Part shown: positions 18,432-26,945 of the stretch, piece after piece
How positions within the stretch are numbered: the first letter of the stretch is position 1
Layout: every line of letters begins with the position of its first letter
Assembly: GCF_000607165.1 (NCBI RefSeq)
Contig: NZ_JFZG01000004.1
Span: 372,001-436,000, forward strand
Origin: Ralstonia pickettii
GTDB lineage: Bacteria; Pseudomonadota; Gammaproteobacteria; Burkholderiales; Burkholderiaceae
DNA: 64,000 nt
Direction: 5' to 3'
Position numbers and translations under genes: made by a program
Notes under the pieces: model-generated
Databases searched by the model: none
What the model was told of the DNA's origin: nothing
What the model saw: only the letters and a program-made list of their open reading frames with translations

Positions 18432-18851
18432 GTGAGCACTGCACCTCTTCGTACGCCTGGCACTCCTGTCACCCCTGGCACGCCCACTGCGGCCGGCACG
18501 GCTCCGGGCGCACCGACCCGTCCGGGCATCGTCTCGCTGGCCATCAAGGATGAAGCCGGCCTGCACGCCGCGTATATGCCGTTCCTGAAGAACGGCGGTA
18601 TCTTCGTGCCCACGCAACGTCCTTACCGGATTGGCGAGGAAGTCTTCCTCGTGCTGTCGCTGCTGGATCGCCCGCAGAAGTATCAGGTGGCCGGCAAGGT
18701 GGCCTGGATCACGCCGGTGGGCACGCCCGCCAAGACGCCGGGCATTGGCGTGCACCTTGGCGAAGATGAGCAGTGCCGCGTGCTGCGCCGCGTGATCGAA
18801 GAGTTGCTCGGTAAGCAGATCAACTCGCAGCGCCCGACGCAAACCCTCTGA
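18432..18851 (+). CDS. PilZ domain protein
   Basis: 139 residues with a GTG start. An N-terminal Pro/Thr/Gly-rich tail of about 35 residues is followed by a PilZ fold (FVPTQRPYRIGEEVFLVLSLLD and KVAWITPVG). The canonical RxxxR and DxSxxG c-di-GMP motifs are not evident, so it resembles the type IV pilus PilZ proteins that do not bind c-di-GMP. Its position between holB and tatD is the conserved place for pilZ. Confidence 0.85.
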   Translation: MSTAPLRTPGTPVTPGTPTAAGTAPGAPTRPGIVSLAIKDEAGLHAAYMPFLKNGGIFVPTQRPYRIGEEVFLVLSLLDRPQKYQVAGKVAWITPVGTPAKTPGIGVHLGEDEQCRVLRRVIEELLGKQINSQRPTQTL

Positions 18852-18884
18852 TTTTTTCTGATGCAGCGCAAGAGGTTTGCGTCG
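18835..18884. repeat. inverted repeat spanning the pilZ stop codon
   Basis: CGACGCAAACC (18835-18845) and GGTTTGCGTCG (18874-18884) are perfectly complementary 11-bp arms separated by 28 bp that include the pilZ stop and a TTTTTT run. The 3' arm lies 19 bp before the tatD start. It may form a stem that links pilZ termination to tatD translation, or a weak terminator. Confidence 0.45.
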
Positions 18885-18902
18885 TAACCTACTGATTATT
18901 CG

Positions 18903-19706
18903 ATGTTTGTCGATTCCCACTGCCACATCAACTTTCCCGACCTGCGCGCGCGCCTGCCTGAACTGCTGACGCACATGCGCGAGAACCGCGTTACCCACGC
19001 GCTGTGCATCTCCGTCACGCTGGAAGATTTTCCGAGCGTGCTGGAGATTGCCGAGCAGGAGCCCAACGTGTACGCCACCGTGGGCGTGCACCCCGATGCC
19101 GAAGCGGATGTTGAAGAAGGCAGATCCATTGAAGAGCCCACGCTGGAGCGTCTGCTGACCCTTGCTGATCACCCGCGCGTGGTCGGCATCGGCGAGACCG
19201 GACTCGACTATTACCGTCTGGGCGACCGCACCGTGGCCGACATGGAATGGCAGCGCGACCGCTTTCGCACACATATTCGCGCGTCGAAGCAGACCGGGAA
19301 GCCGCTGGTGATCCACACCCGCTCGTCGGCCGAGGACACGCTGGCCATCATGCGCGAAGAGGGCGCGGAGGCCGCACGCGGCGTCATGCATTGCTTTACT
19401 GAGACCTGGGATGTGGCCAAGGCCGCGCTGGACCTGGGGTTCTATATCTCCTTCTCGGGCATCGTGACGTTCAAGAACGCGGTGGACCTGCAGGAAACCG
19501 CCAAGAAAGTGCCGCTGGACCGCATGCTGATCGAGACCGACTCGCCGTACCTTGCGCCGGTGCCGTTCCGCGGCAAGACCAACGAGCCGGCATACGTGCG
19601 GCACGTGGGCGAATTCCTGGCCACGCTGCGCGGCGAACCGCTGGAGCGCATCGCCGGTATCACAACCGAGAATTTTTTCAATTTATTCAATGCAATACCG
19701 CGATAA
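18903..19706 (+). CDS. tatD: TatD family metal-dependent hydrolase
   Basis: 267 residues of TIM-barrel amidohydrolase type. Metal ligands are visible in DSHCHIN, GIGETGLDYYR, VIHTRSS, MHCFTE and ETDSPYL. Family role: 3'-5' exonuclease/DNase with activity on damaged DNA. The start is ATG at 18903 after a weak site. The downstream ankyrin gene begins 13 bp after its stop, so both probably share a message. Confidence 0.93.
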   Translation: MFVDSHCHINFPDLRARLPELLTHMRENRVTHALCISVTLEDFPSVLEIAEQEPNVYATVGVHPDAEADVEEGRSIEEPTLERLLTLADHPRVVGIGETGLDYYRLGDRTVADMEWQRDRFRTHIRASKQTGKPLVIHTRSSAEDTLAIMREEGAEAARGVMHCFTETWDVAKAALDLGFYISFSGIVTFKNAVDLQETAKKVPLDRMLIETDSPYLAPVPFRGKTNEPAYVRHVGEFLATLRGEPLERIAGITTENFFNLFNAIPR

Positions 19707-19719
19707 CTTGAAACAACAG

Positions 19720-20544
19720 ATGAACAAGATCGCCCTTGCTGGCGCACTGACCATGGCGTTCTCGGGCGCTGCGCTCGCCACGCCGCAGGACGATCTTCGC
19801 AACGCCGTCGAGTACAACCGCCCGGCGCTGGTGCAGAAGTACATCGCGCAGGGCGTCGATCCGAACCTGAATACGCGCGATGGCACGCCGCTGCTGGTCG
19901 ACGCGCTCAAGGACAAGAACATTGAGGTGGCCGAGGCGCTCATCCGCGCCAAGAACATCGATTTCGAGCGCACCAACGCCGCCGGCGAAGACGCGCTGAT
20001 GATGGCCGCCTACCAGGGCCTGCTTCCCATGGTGAAGCTGCTGGTGGAAACGTACGACGTGGAGGTCAACAAGACCGGCTGGACCGCACTGCATTACGCC
20101 GCCACCAACGGGTATGACGACATCGTCAAATACCTGCTGGACCACGCGGCCTATATCGATGCGGAAAGCCCCAACGCGACCACGCCGCTGATGATGGCGG
20201 CCATGGGCGGGCACATCACGACCGTCAAGCTGCTGCTGGACGAGGGCGCCGACATGAACCTGCGCAACCAGCAGAAGATGGACGTGATCGACTTCGCCAA
20301 GCGGTATCACCAGGATGAAATTGCGGCGGGGCTGGAGTCGCGCCGGCGCAAGTTGGCGGAACAGGCGGGCAAGCCTGCTCCGGTGGCGGCACCCGCGGCG
20401 GCTGTCCCTCAGCCCGCCAAGGCAAGCGCGCCGGATGCGCCCACGCCGATGCCGGCAGCCAAACGGGATGCAGCAGCACCCAGCCCGGCTGGCCAAGATA
20501 CGATCGGCACCCCAACCAATATGCTGTTTGACAGCAACCGCTAG
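19720..20544 (+). CDS. exported ankyrin-repeat protein
   Basis: 274 residues. A signal peptide MNKIALAGALTMAFSGAALA is predicted with cleavage before TPQDD. About five ankyrin repeats cover residues 22-205, for example GWTALHYAATNGYDDIVKYLL and TPLMMAAMGGHITTVKLLL. The C-terminus after residue 215 is Ala/Pro-rich and probably disordered. The ATG at 19720 was chosen because it puts the signal peptide at the very N-terminus; an alternative at 19690 overlaps tatD. It is likely a periplasmic protein-protein interaction partner; the partner is unknown. Confidence 0.88.
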   Translation: MNKIALAGALTMAFSGAALATPQDDLRNAVEYNRPALVQKYIAQGVDPNLNTRDGTPLLVDALKDKNIEVAEALIRAKNIDFERTNAAGEDALMMAAYQGLLPMVKLLVETYDVEVNKTGWTALHYAATNGYDDIVKYLLDHAAYIDAESPNATTPLMMAAMGGHITTVKLLLDEGADMNLRNQQKMDVIDFAKRYHQDEIAAGLESRRRKLAEQAGKPAPVAAPAAAVPQPAKASAPDAPTPMPAAKRDAAAPSPAGQDTIGTPTNMLFDSNR

Positions 20545-20567
20545 ACGCTAGACGCGGCCCGAATGGC

Positions 20568-20583
20568 GCGGCAATCGTGCCGC
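20568..20583. terminator. weak stem-loop between convergent genes
   Basis: GCGGCA-ATCG-TGCCGC forms a 6-bp stem in the 59-bp gap between the ankyrin gene and egtB. There is no T-run on either side, so termination is only a guess. Confidence 0.28.
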
Positions 20584-20603
20584 AGTGCCGGTTGTGATGC
20601 GCC

Positions 20604-21899
20604 TCACGCCCGCCGCGCCAGCCGCACCCCGGTGAACTGCCACCGCTGGTGCGGATAAAAGAAGTTGCGGTACGTCGCCCGCAGATGCCCCTCGGGCGAC
20701 ACACATGATCCGCCGCGCAGCACCATCTGGCTGCACATGAACTTGCCGTTGTATTCGCCCACGGCCCCTTCGGCCGGCTCAAAACCCGGGTACGGGCCAT
20801 AAGGGCTGGCGGTCCATTCCCACACATCACCGAACAGTTGACGCAGGCTGCCTGCCTCGGCGATGCCGTGGTCGGGCAACGGGCGTAGCGCGCCCCGGCC
20901 GGCGAAGTTGCCTTGCACGGGTAGGCCTTCTGCGGCGTGCTCCCACTCAGCTTCAGTCGGGAGGCGGGCGCCGGCCCAGCGGGCATAGGCATCGGCCTCG
21001 TAAAAGCTGACGTGCGCCACGGGCGCATCCAGATCCACCGGCTGCAAACCGTGCAGCGACATTTGCTGCCAACCTTCGGCTTCGTCCATGCCGGTGCGCC
21101 AGTAGAGCGGGGCATCAACGCCTTCACGCTGCACCCACGCCCAGCCGTCGGACAGCCACAGGGTGGGCTGCCGATAACCGCCGTCCTGCATGAAGGCAAG
21201 CCACTCGCGGTTGGTGACCGGGTGCGTGGCCAATGCATGGGGCTCAAGCCAGACGGTGTGGCGCGGGCCTTCGCAATCAAACGTGAAACCGGTATCGGAC
21301 TCGGTCTTGCCGATCTGCACGGCGCCGCCCTGGAAGCTCACCCAGCCCGGTTGCGCGGGCGCCGCATGCACGCGCGGCGGCGGTTCTGCATAGGCCGGGC
21401 ATAGCGGATTCTGCGCAAACAAGTGGAGCAGATCGGTCAGCAGCAGTTCCTGATGCTGCTGCTCGTGATGCAGGCCAAGCGTAATCAAGCGAGCCAGGTC
21501 ATCCGGTACGCCATCGGCCAGCAAGCACTGCATGGCCGCATCGACATGGGCGCGATAGGCGCGCACCTCATCGAGCGTAGGGCGGGTGAGCATGCCGCGA
21601 CGCGGGCGCGGGTGCCGCGCACCCACGGTCTCGTAGTACGAATTGAACAGGTAGCGGTAGCGTGCGTCCGGCGAGCGATAGCCCGGCACGTTCGGACCCA
21701 GGATGAATTCTTCGAAAAACCACGTCGTGTGGGCCAGATGCCATTTGGCGGGGCTGGCGTCGTCCATGGATTGGACGGTGGCATCGGCGTCGGACAGCGG
21801 CGCGGCCAAGGCCAGGGATTGGGCGCGGACCACGCCGTAGTGTTGCATCAGGGCGGGCAGAGCGATGCTAGGCACATCGAAAACGGGCGATACACGCAT
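20604..21899 (-). CDS. egtB: ergothioneine biosynthesis sulfoxide synthase EgtB
   Basis: 431 residues. The N-terminal DinB-like domain holds WHLAHTTWFFEEF and the iron-binding HxxxHxE (His145, His149, Glu151). The C-terminal formylglycine-generating-enzyme fold contains LPTEAEWEHAAEG and VWEWTASPYGPYPGF. Role: O2-dependent C-S bond formation on trimethylhistidine (hercynine) in ergothioneine synthesis. The start follows GGAGACACC. The partner methyltransferase gene egtD is not adjacent and not in the window. Confidence 0.93.
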   Translation of the reverse strand: MRVSPVFDVPSIALPALMQHYGVVRAQSLALAAPLSDADATVQSMDDASPAKWHLAHTTWFFEEFILGPNVPGYRSPDARYRYLFNSYYETVGARHPRPRRGMLTRPTLDEVRAYRAHVDAAMQCLLADGVPDDLARLITLGLHHEQQHQELLLTDLLHLFAQNPLCPAYAEPPPRVHAAPAQPGWVSFQGGAVQIGKTESDTGFTFDCEGPRHTVWLEPHALATHPVTNREWLAFMQDGGYRQPTLWLSDGWAWVQREGVDAPLYWRTGMDEAEGWQQMSLHGLQPVDLDAPVAHVSFYEADAYARWAGARLPTEAEWEHAAEGLPVQGNFAGRGALRPLPDHGIAEAGSLRQLFGDVWEWTASPYGPYPGFEPAEGAVGEYNGKFMCSQMVLRGGSCVSPEGHLRATYRNFFYPHQRWQFTGVRLARRA

Positions 21900-22108
21900 G
21901 GTGTCTCCAGAGCAGGCAGCGAGAACAGCACAGCAGCAAGTGGGCCATGCCGCTGCGCACGCATTGGCGCACGCCGCTTGCCCATTTTCGTAAGAAGAAT
22001 ATGCGAGCTTTGTAACTTTGCCATGCACAACACCGGCGATGCTGCATTGCGGCGACGGCTGCACTGCAGCATCGATTGTCATGAAATAGTCACTGCGCGC
22101 ACCTAGGA

Positions 22109-22122
22109 TGTAAACGTTTACA
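22109..22122. promoter_or_regulatory. LacI-family operator
   Basis: TGTAAACGTTTACA is a perfect 14-bp palindrome with the central CG typical of LacI/GalR-family sites. It lies 18 bp upstream of the GTG start of the LacI gene, so it probably autoregulates the regulator and, because the ABC genes overlap it, the whole operon. Confidence 0.75.
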
Positions 22123-22140
22123 AATTCCGAGGGGCGAGCA

Positions 22141-23211
22141 GTGGGCAGCAGCATCAAGGACGTAGCGACGCATGCCGGCATTTCGATTGCCACGGTGTCG
22201 CGGGCGGTCAATACGCCGGAGCGCGTGAGCGCATCGACGCTGGCCCGTGTGCAGGCCGCCATGGATGCGCTTCACTACCGCCCCAACGCGCTGGGCCGCC
22301 AGTTACGCGCCGAGCGCACGGGCTTGCTGGGTGTGGTGCTGCCGTCGCTGGCCAACCCCGTGTTTGCCGAATGCATGCAGGGCATCGAGGAAGCAGCGTC
22401 CATCACGGGCCAACGTGTGATGCTCATGACGACTGCGTACGACCGCGAGCGTGAAGCCCGCGCCATCGAAACCATGCTCGAGCAACGTGTCGACGGCCTG
22501 ATCCTGACCGTGGCCGATGCCGCCGCCAATCCGCACCTCGATCGCCTCGACGCCGAGCACGTGCCTTACGTGCTGGTCTACAACGACACGGTTGGCCAAG
22601 CGCGCATTCCTGCCCGCTGCTGCGTCACGGTCGACAACCGGGCGGCCGCACGCGACGCCATTCGCGCGTTGCTCGCGCAGGGGCATCGTCAAATCCGCAT
22701 GCTCACTGGCACGCTGGCAGCGTCGGACCGTGCGGCGCTGCGCCACGATGGCTACCGCGAAGCGCTGGAAGCGGCCGGCATTGCGTCGCAGCCGCCCGTC
22801 GAAATTGATTTCAATGCCGATGCCATGCTGCCCGCCGAGCTGGCCCGCCTGCTGGCCCCGCCGCGCCCGACCGCCATTTTCTGCAGCAACGACCGCCTTG
22901 CGCTGCTCACCATCCGCTCGCTGCGCGAGATGGGCCTGCGCGTGCCAGAAGACGTGAGCGTGGTTGGCTTCGATGGCCTGGCGATGGGGCAGTGGCTTTC
23001 GCCCACGCTTGCGACGGTGGCGCAGCCGCATCGCCGAATCGGCACCGACGCGGCCATGGCACTGGCTCGCCGCATCACCGGCGAGGTGGTGCCCTCGATT
23101 ACGTTGCCGCACCGTCTGCTGGCGGGCGGCACGCTGGCCCGTGCGCCGGCTGAAGCGTCTCTCTCCGTTGTTTCTTCCCTCACGTCTGATACGCAAGGAG
23201 CGTCTCGATGA
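22141..23211 (+). CDS. LacI-family transcriptional regulator
   Basis: 356 residues from a GTG start preceded by GAGGGGCGAGCA. The HTH region SIKDVATHAGISIATVSRAVN and the hinge ALGRQLRAERT are typical, and the rest is the periplasmic-binding-like effector domain, ending with a QPHRRIGTDAAMAL segment. Its stop overlaps the start of the ABC substrate-binding gene (ATGA), so it is co-transcribed with its likely target. The effector is unknown, presumably the imported substrate. Confidence 0.92.
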   Translation: MGSSIKDVATHAGISIATVSRAVNTPERVSASTLARVQAAMDALHYRPNALGRQLRAERTGLLGVVLPSLANPVFAECMQGIEEAASITGQRVMLMTTAYDREREARAIETMLEQRVDGLILTVADAAANPHLDRLDAEHVPYVLVYNDTVGQARIPARCCVTVDNRAAARDAIRALLAQGHRQIRMLTGTLAASDRAALRHDGYREALEAAGIASQPPVEIDFNADAMLPAELARLLAPPRPTAIFCSNDRLALLTIRSLREMGLRVPEDVSVVGFDGLAMGQWLSPTLATVAQPHRRIGTDAAMALARRITGEVVPSITLPHRLLAGGTLARAPAEASLSVVSSLTSDTQGASR

Positions 23212-24239
23212 AACGTCTCGTTCAATGGCTGCGCGCGTGCGGCCTCGTGGCAGCCGGCGCATTCGCCCTGGCTGCGCCGGTGCAGGCACAGCCGGCCGGC
23301 CAGCAAGTCGCCATCTGCTACAACTGCCCGCCCGAATGGGCCGACTGGGCCAGCCAGATCAAGGCCATCAAGGAAAAGACCGGCATCACCGTGCCGTTCG
23401 ACAACAAGAACTCCGGCCAGGCCATCGCGCAGATGCTGGCCGAGAAGTCGCATCCCGTGGCTGACGTGGCCTACCTGGGCATCACGTCCGCGTATCAGGC
23501 CAAGGAGAAAGGCCTGGTCGCGAACTACAAGCCCAAGCATTGGGAAGATATTCCGGCCGGCATGAAAGACCCGGATGGCGCGTTCTTCTCGATCCACTCC
23601 GGCACGCTGGGCTTCTTCGTCAACAAAGACGCATTGGAAGGCAAGCCCGTGCCGCGCTCGTGGAAGGACCTGCTCAAGCCCGAATACAAGGGCATGGTCG
23701 GCTACCTGGACCCGAGCAGCGCCTTCGTCGGCTACGTGGGCGCCGTGGCGGTCAACCAGGCGCTGGGAGGCACGCTGGACAACTTCGGCCCGGCTATCGA
23801 GTGGTTCAAGCAGTTGAAGAAGAACGCACCGATCGTGCCGAAGCAGACCGCCTACGCACGCGTGGTGGCAGGCGAAATCCCCATCCTGCTCGACTATGAC
23901 TTCAACGCCTACCGCGCCAAGTACAAGGATCACGCCAACGTGGAATTCGTGATTCCGCAGGAAGGCACGATTGCCGTGCCGTACGTGATGAGCCTGACGG
24001 CCGGTGCACCCCATGCCGAGAACGCCAAGAAGGTGCTGGATTTCGTGCTGTCGGATGAGGGCCAGACACTGTGGGCCAACGCCTACCTGCGCCCGGTGCG
24101 CGCCAGCGCCATGAGCAAGGAAGCCGCCTCGCGCTTCCTGCCGGCCAGCGAATACGCCCGCGCAAAGACGGTCGACTTCAACAAGATGGCAGCCGGCCAG
24201 CAGGCGTTTGGCACGCGCTACCTGAACGAGGTCCGCTGA
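23208..24239 (+). CDS. ABC transporter substrate-binding protein
   Basis: 343 residues with a signal peptide ending APVQA-Q near residue 29. It is a type II periplasmic-binding fold of the iron(III)/2-aminoethylphosphonate-like group (YNCPPEWADW, YLGITSAYQAKEKG, SGTLGFFVNKDAL). It binds the substrate in the periplasm for the two permeases encoded immediately downstream. The substrate cannot be read from sequence; the terminal phosphodiesterase of the operon suggests a phosphorus compound. Confidence 0.9.
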   Translation: MKRLVQWLRACGLVAAGAFALAAPVQAQPAGQQVAICYNCPPEWADWASQIKAIKEKTGITVPFDNKNSGQAIAQMLAEKSHPVADVAYLGITSAYQAKEKGLVANYKPKHWEDIPAGMKDPDGAFFSIHSGTLGFFVNKDALEGKPVPRSWKDLLKPEYKGMVGYLDPSSAFVGYVGAVAVNQALGGTLDNFGPAIEWFKQLKKNAPIVPKQTAYARVVAGEIPILLDYDFNAYRAKYKDHANVEFVIPQEGTIAVPYVMSLTAGAPHAENAKKVLDFVLSDEGQTLWANAYLRPVRASAMSKEAASRFLPASEYARAKTVDFNKMAAGQQAFGTRYLNEVR

Positions 24240-24241
24240 GC

Positions 24242-25093
24242 ATGAGCACCGTCACCCGAACCACCTTGCCTGACGATGCGGTATTGCCCGCACGGTGGCG
24301 GGTGGCGTTGCTGGCGCCGGCCGTTGCACTGTTCTGCGCGTTCTGGCTGCTGCCGATGGCCGCGTTGCTGCGTGTGAGCGGCAGCGAAGGCCTTGTCGCC
24401 ACCTACACGGCGGCGGTCACTACACCGCGCTACCTGGGCAGCCTGTTTTCGACGGTGGTGCTGTCGGCAGCGGTCACGCTGGCCACGCTCATCCTCTCGA
24501 CCATCGCCGGGTTGTTTCTGGTGCGCCACGAGGTGCCGGGCAAACGGATGATTACCGCCATGCTGACGTTCCCGCTGGCGTTTCCCGGCGTGGTGGTCGG
24601 CTTCATGGTGATTCTGCTGGCCGGACGGCAGGGCCTGCTGGGCGATCTCACACACAAGCTGGTCGGAGAGAAATGGGTCTTCGCTTATTCCATCGGCGGG
24701 CTGTTTCTCGGTTACCTGTATTTCTCGATCCCGCGCGTGGTGCTGACGGTCATGGCAGCGGCGGAAAAGCTTGATCGTTCACTGGAAGAAGCGGCGCGCT
24801 CGCTGGGCGCGTCGTCGTGGCAGGTGACGCGTGACGTGCTCGTGCCGGGGTTGGCGCCTGCGCTCATCGCCTCGGGGGCGATCTGTTTTGCCACGTCGAT
24901 GGGCGCGTTCGGCACGGCCTTCACGCTCGCCACCGATATCGACGTTTTGCCGATGACGATCTATACCGAGTTCACGCTCAATGCCGGGATTGCCATGGCG
25001 GCCGCGCTGTCGGTTGTGCTGGGCGTGGTGACGTGGCTGGTGCTGGCGATTGCACGCACGGCGGCTGGCGGACAAGCGGGGGCGGCGGCATGA
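24242..25093 (+). CDS. ABC transporter permease (first subunit)
   Basis: 283 residues with six predicted membrane segments. The EAA loop is EEAARSLGASSWQVTRDVLVPGL, which contacts the ATPase. The start at 24242 lies 2 bp after the previous stop; a longer frame would overlap the substrate-binding gene. It overlaps the second permease by 4 bp. It forms the channel together with the next protein. Confidence 0.92.
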   Translation: MSTVTRTTLPDDAVLPARWRVALLAPAVALFCAFWLLPMAALLRVSGSEGLVATYTAAVTTPRYLGSLFSTVVLSAAVTLATLILSTIAGLFLVRHEVPGKRMITAMLTFPLAFPGVVVGFMVILLAGRQGLLGDLTHKLVGEKWVFAYSIGGLFLGYLYFSIPRVVLTVMAAAEKLDRSLEEAARSLGASSWQVTRDVLVPGLAPALIASGAICFATSMGAFGTAFTLATDIDVLPMTIYTEFTLNAGIAMAAALSVVLGVVTWLVLAIARTAAGGQAGAAA

Positions 25094-25887
25094 AACGCGC
25101 CTTGTCTGCTGCGCAGTGGATCATCACGCTGCTGCTGTGCCTCTTCCTGATCGTGCCCGTCGTGCTGTCGATGGCCGTGGGGCTGACGCGCAACTACATC
25201 CGCGGCTTCAAGAGTGGCTGGACGCTCGATTGGGTCGCCCAGGTCTGGGATATGTACCAGGCGTCCATCTGGATGTCGCTGCTGGTGGCGCTGTGCACGC
25301 TGGTGATCGTATTGGCGGCGGGCGTGCCGGCAGGCTATGTGCTGGCGCGGCGCCAGAGCCGCGCGAGCCGCCTGATCGAAGAATTCCTGACGCTGCCCGT
25401 GGCGCTGCCGGGGCTGGCCACGGCGCTCGGGCTGATCGTGGCGTACGGCGGCTTTGGTGGCTTTCGCGAGAGCTTGTGGTTCATCGTCGTCGGCCACGTG
25501 GTGTTCACGCTGCCGTTCATGGTGCGCTCGGTCGCAGCCGTGGCGGCAGGCCAGAACCTGAAGACGCTGGAGGAGGGCGCCGCCAGCCTGGGCGCATCGT
25601 TCTGGCAGCGGTTTCGCACCATCGTGCTGCCCAACGTGCAGCCCGGCATCCTGGCTGGCGCGTTGACGGTGGTGACGCTCTCGGTGGGCGAATTCAACCT
25701 CACCTGGATGCTGCACACACCAGAAACCAAGACCCTGCCGGTCGGCCTGGCCGATACCTATGCGTCGATGCGCCTGGAGATTGCCAGCGCCTACACGCTG
25801 ATCTTCTTCGTCATGATCGTGCCGCTGCTGGTGCTGATGCAGCGCTTTGGCGGCCTGCGGGTGAACAACGGAAAGGCTTCCCGATGA
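25090..25887 (+). CDS. ABC transporter permease (second subunit)
   Basis: 265 residues with about six membrane segments. The EAA loop is EEGAASLGASFWQRFRTIVLPN. Start and stop both overlap neighbours by ATGA, so the operon is tightly translationally coupled. It pairs with the first permease in the inner membrane. Confidence 0.92.
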   Translation: MKRALSAAQWIITLLLCLFLIVPVVLSMAVGLTRNYIRGFKSGWTLDWVAQVWDMYQASIWMSLLVALCTLVIVLAAGVPAGYVLARRQSRASRLIEEFLTLPVALPGLATALGLIVAYGGFGGFRESLWFIVVGHVVFTLPFMVRSVAAVAAGQNLKTLEEGAASLGASFWQRFRTIVLPNVQPGILAGALTVVTLSVGEFNLTWMLHTPETKTLPVGLADTYASMRLEIASAYTLIFFVMIVPLLVLMQRFGGLRVNNGKASR

Positions 25888-26945
25888 GTACCGAACCCCT
25901 ACACCTCGCCCCCGTGCCGATCCGGCTGCGCGGCTGCGGAAAACACTTTGGCGGCCAGCGCGTGCTGGAGTCGATGGACCTCGACATCGCCGCCGGGGAG
26001 ACCGTCGTGCTGCTCGGCCCGTCGGGCTGCGGCAAGACCACCACGCTGCGCATCGTCGCCGGGCTGGAGGCGCCGGATGCCGGCGGCACCGTGCACTTTG
26101 GCGACGAAGACGTCACCGCGCGCCCGATCGAGCGCCGCCGCGTCGGCATGGTGTTCCAGAGCTACGCGCTGTTCCCCAATCTGAGCGTGCGCGGCAACGT
26201 GGAATACGGCCTGCGCATCCAGCGCCGGCAGAACGGCTTGTCTGATACGCAGATCAGCGCCCGGGCGAACACGCTGCTGGAGATGATGCATCTCACGCCG
26301 TACGCAGACCGCGGTGTGGATCAGCTCTCCGGCGGGCAGCGCCAACGTGTGGCACTGGCGCGCGCGCTGGCGCCCGAGCCGCGGGTGCTGCTGCTCGATG
26401 AACCGCTCACAGCGCTCGATGCCAAGCTGCGTGAATCCGTGCGCGCAGAGATGGACCGCCTGCTGCGCAGCCTCGGCATCACGACCATCTACGTGACGCA
26501 CGATCAGGAAGAGGCGATGGCGCTGGCGGATCGCATTGTCGTCATGGAAGCCGGCCGCATTGCGCAGATCGGCACGCCGCGCGAAATCTACTTCCAGCCG
26601 GCCAACCGGCACGTGGCGGATTTCATCGGGATCATGAACCGGCTGGACGGCACGCGGCAGGATGGCGCATTCGTCTGCGCGGGCGGCCGCGTCCTCGTGC
26701 CGGCAGGCGAAGGCAACGCCGTGTTTTTCCGTCCCGAAGATGCCGTGCTGGCGGACCCGGCCCAGGCCGCGCTCAAGGGCACGGTCGAATCGGCGGTGTT
26801 TCTCGGCTTCCGCACCCGCGTGCGCGTGGCCGGCGTGTCGGCCATGCCGCTGTTCATCGACGTGCCCGGCCGCCAGCAGTTTGCGCCGGGCCATGCGGTC
26901 GGCTTCGATGTTCCGGCAGACCGCCTTCTGACCCTGCAAGCCTGA
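25884..26945 (+). CDS. ABC transporter ATP-binding protein
   Basis: 353 residues. Walker A GPSGCGKTT, signature LSGGQRQRVALARAL, Walker B LLLDEP, and a switch His in VTHDQEEA are all intact. A TOBE domain follows from about residue 250 (FFRPEDAVL). This is the layout of the phosphonate/iron/polyamine importer ATPases. The stop overlaps the next start as TGATG. Confidence 0.93.
   Translation: MSTEPLHLAPVPIRLRGCGKHFGGQRVLESMDLDIAAGETVVLLGPSGCGKTTTLRIVAGLEAPDAGGTVHFGDEDVTARPIERRRVGMVFQSYALFPNLSVRGNVEYGLRIQRRQNGLSDTQISARANTLLEMMHLTPYADRGVDQLSGGQRQRVALARALAPEPRVLLLDEPLTALDAKLRESVRAEMDRLLRSLGITTIYVTHDQEEAMALADRIVVMEAGRIAQIGTPREIYFQPANRHVADFIGIMNRLDGTRQDGAFVCAGGRVLVPAGEGNAVFFRPEDAVLADPAQAALKGTVESAVFLGFRTRVRVAGVSAMPLFIDVPGRQQFAPGHAVGFDVPADRLLTLQA

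Noticed and set aside
22076-22109. TTGTCA ... TAGGAT as promoter of the LacI operon
   Set aside because: The spacer is 22 bp, too long for a sigma-70 promoter.
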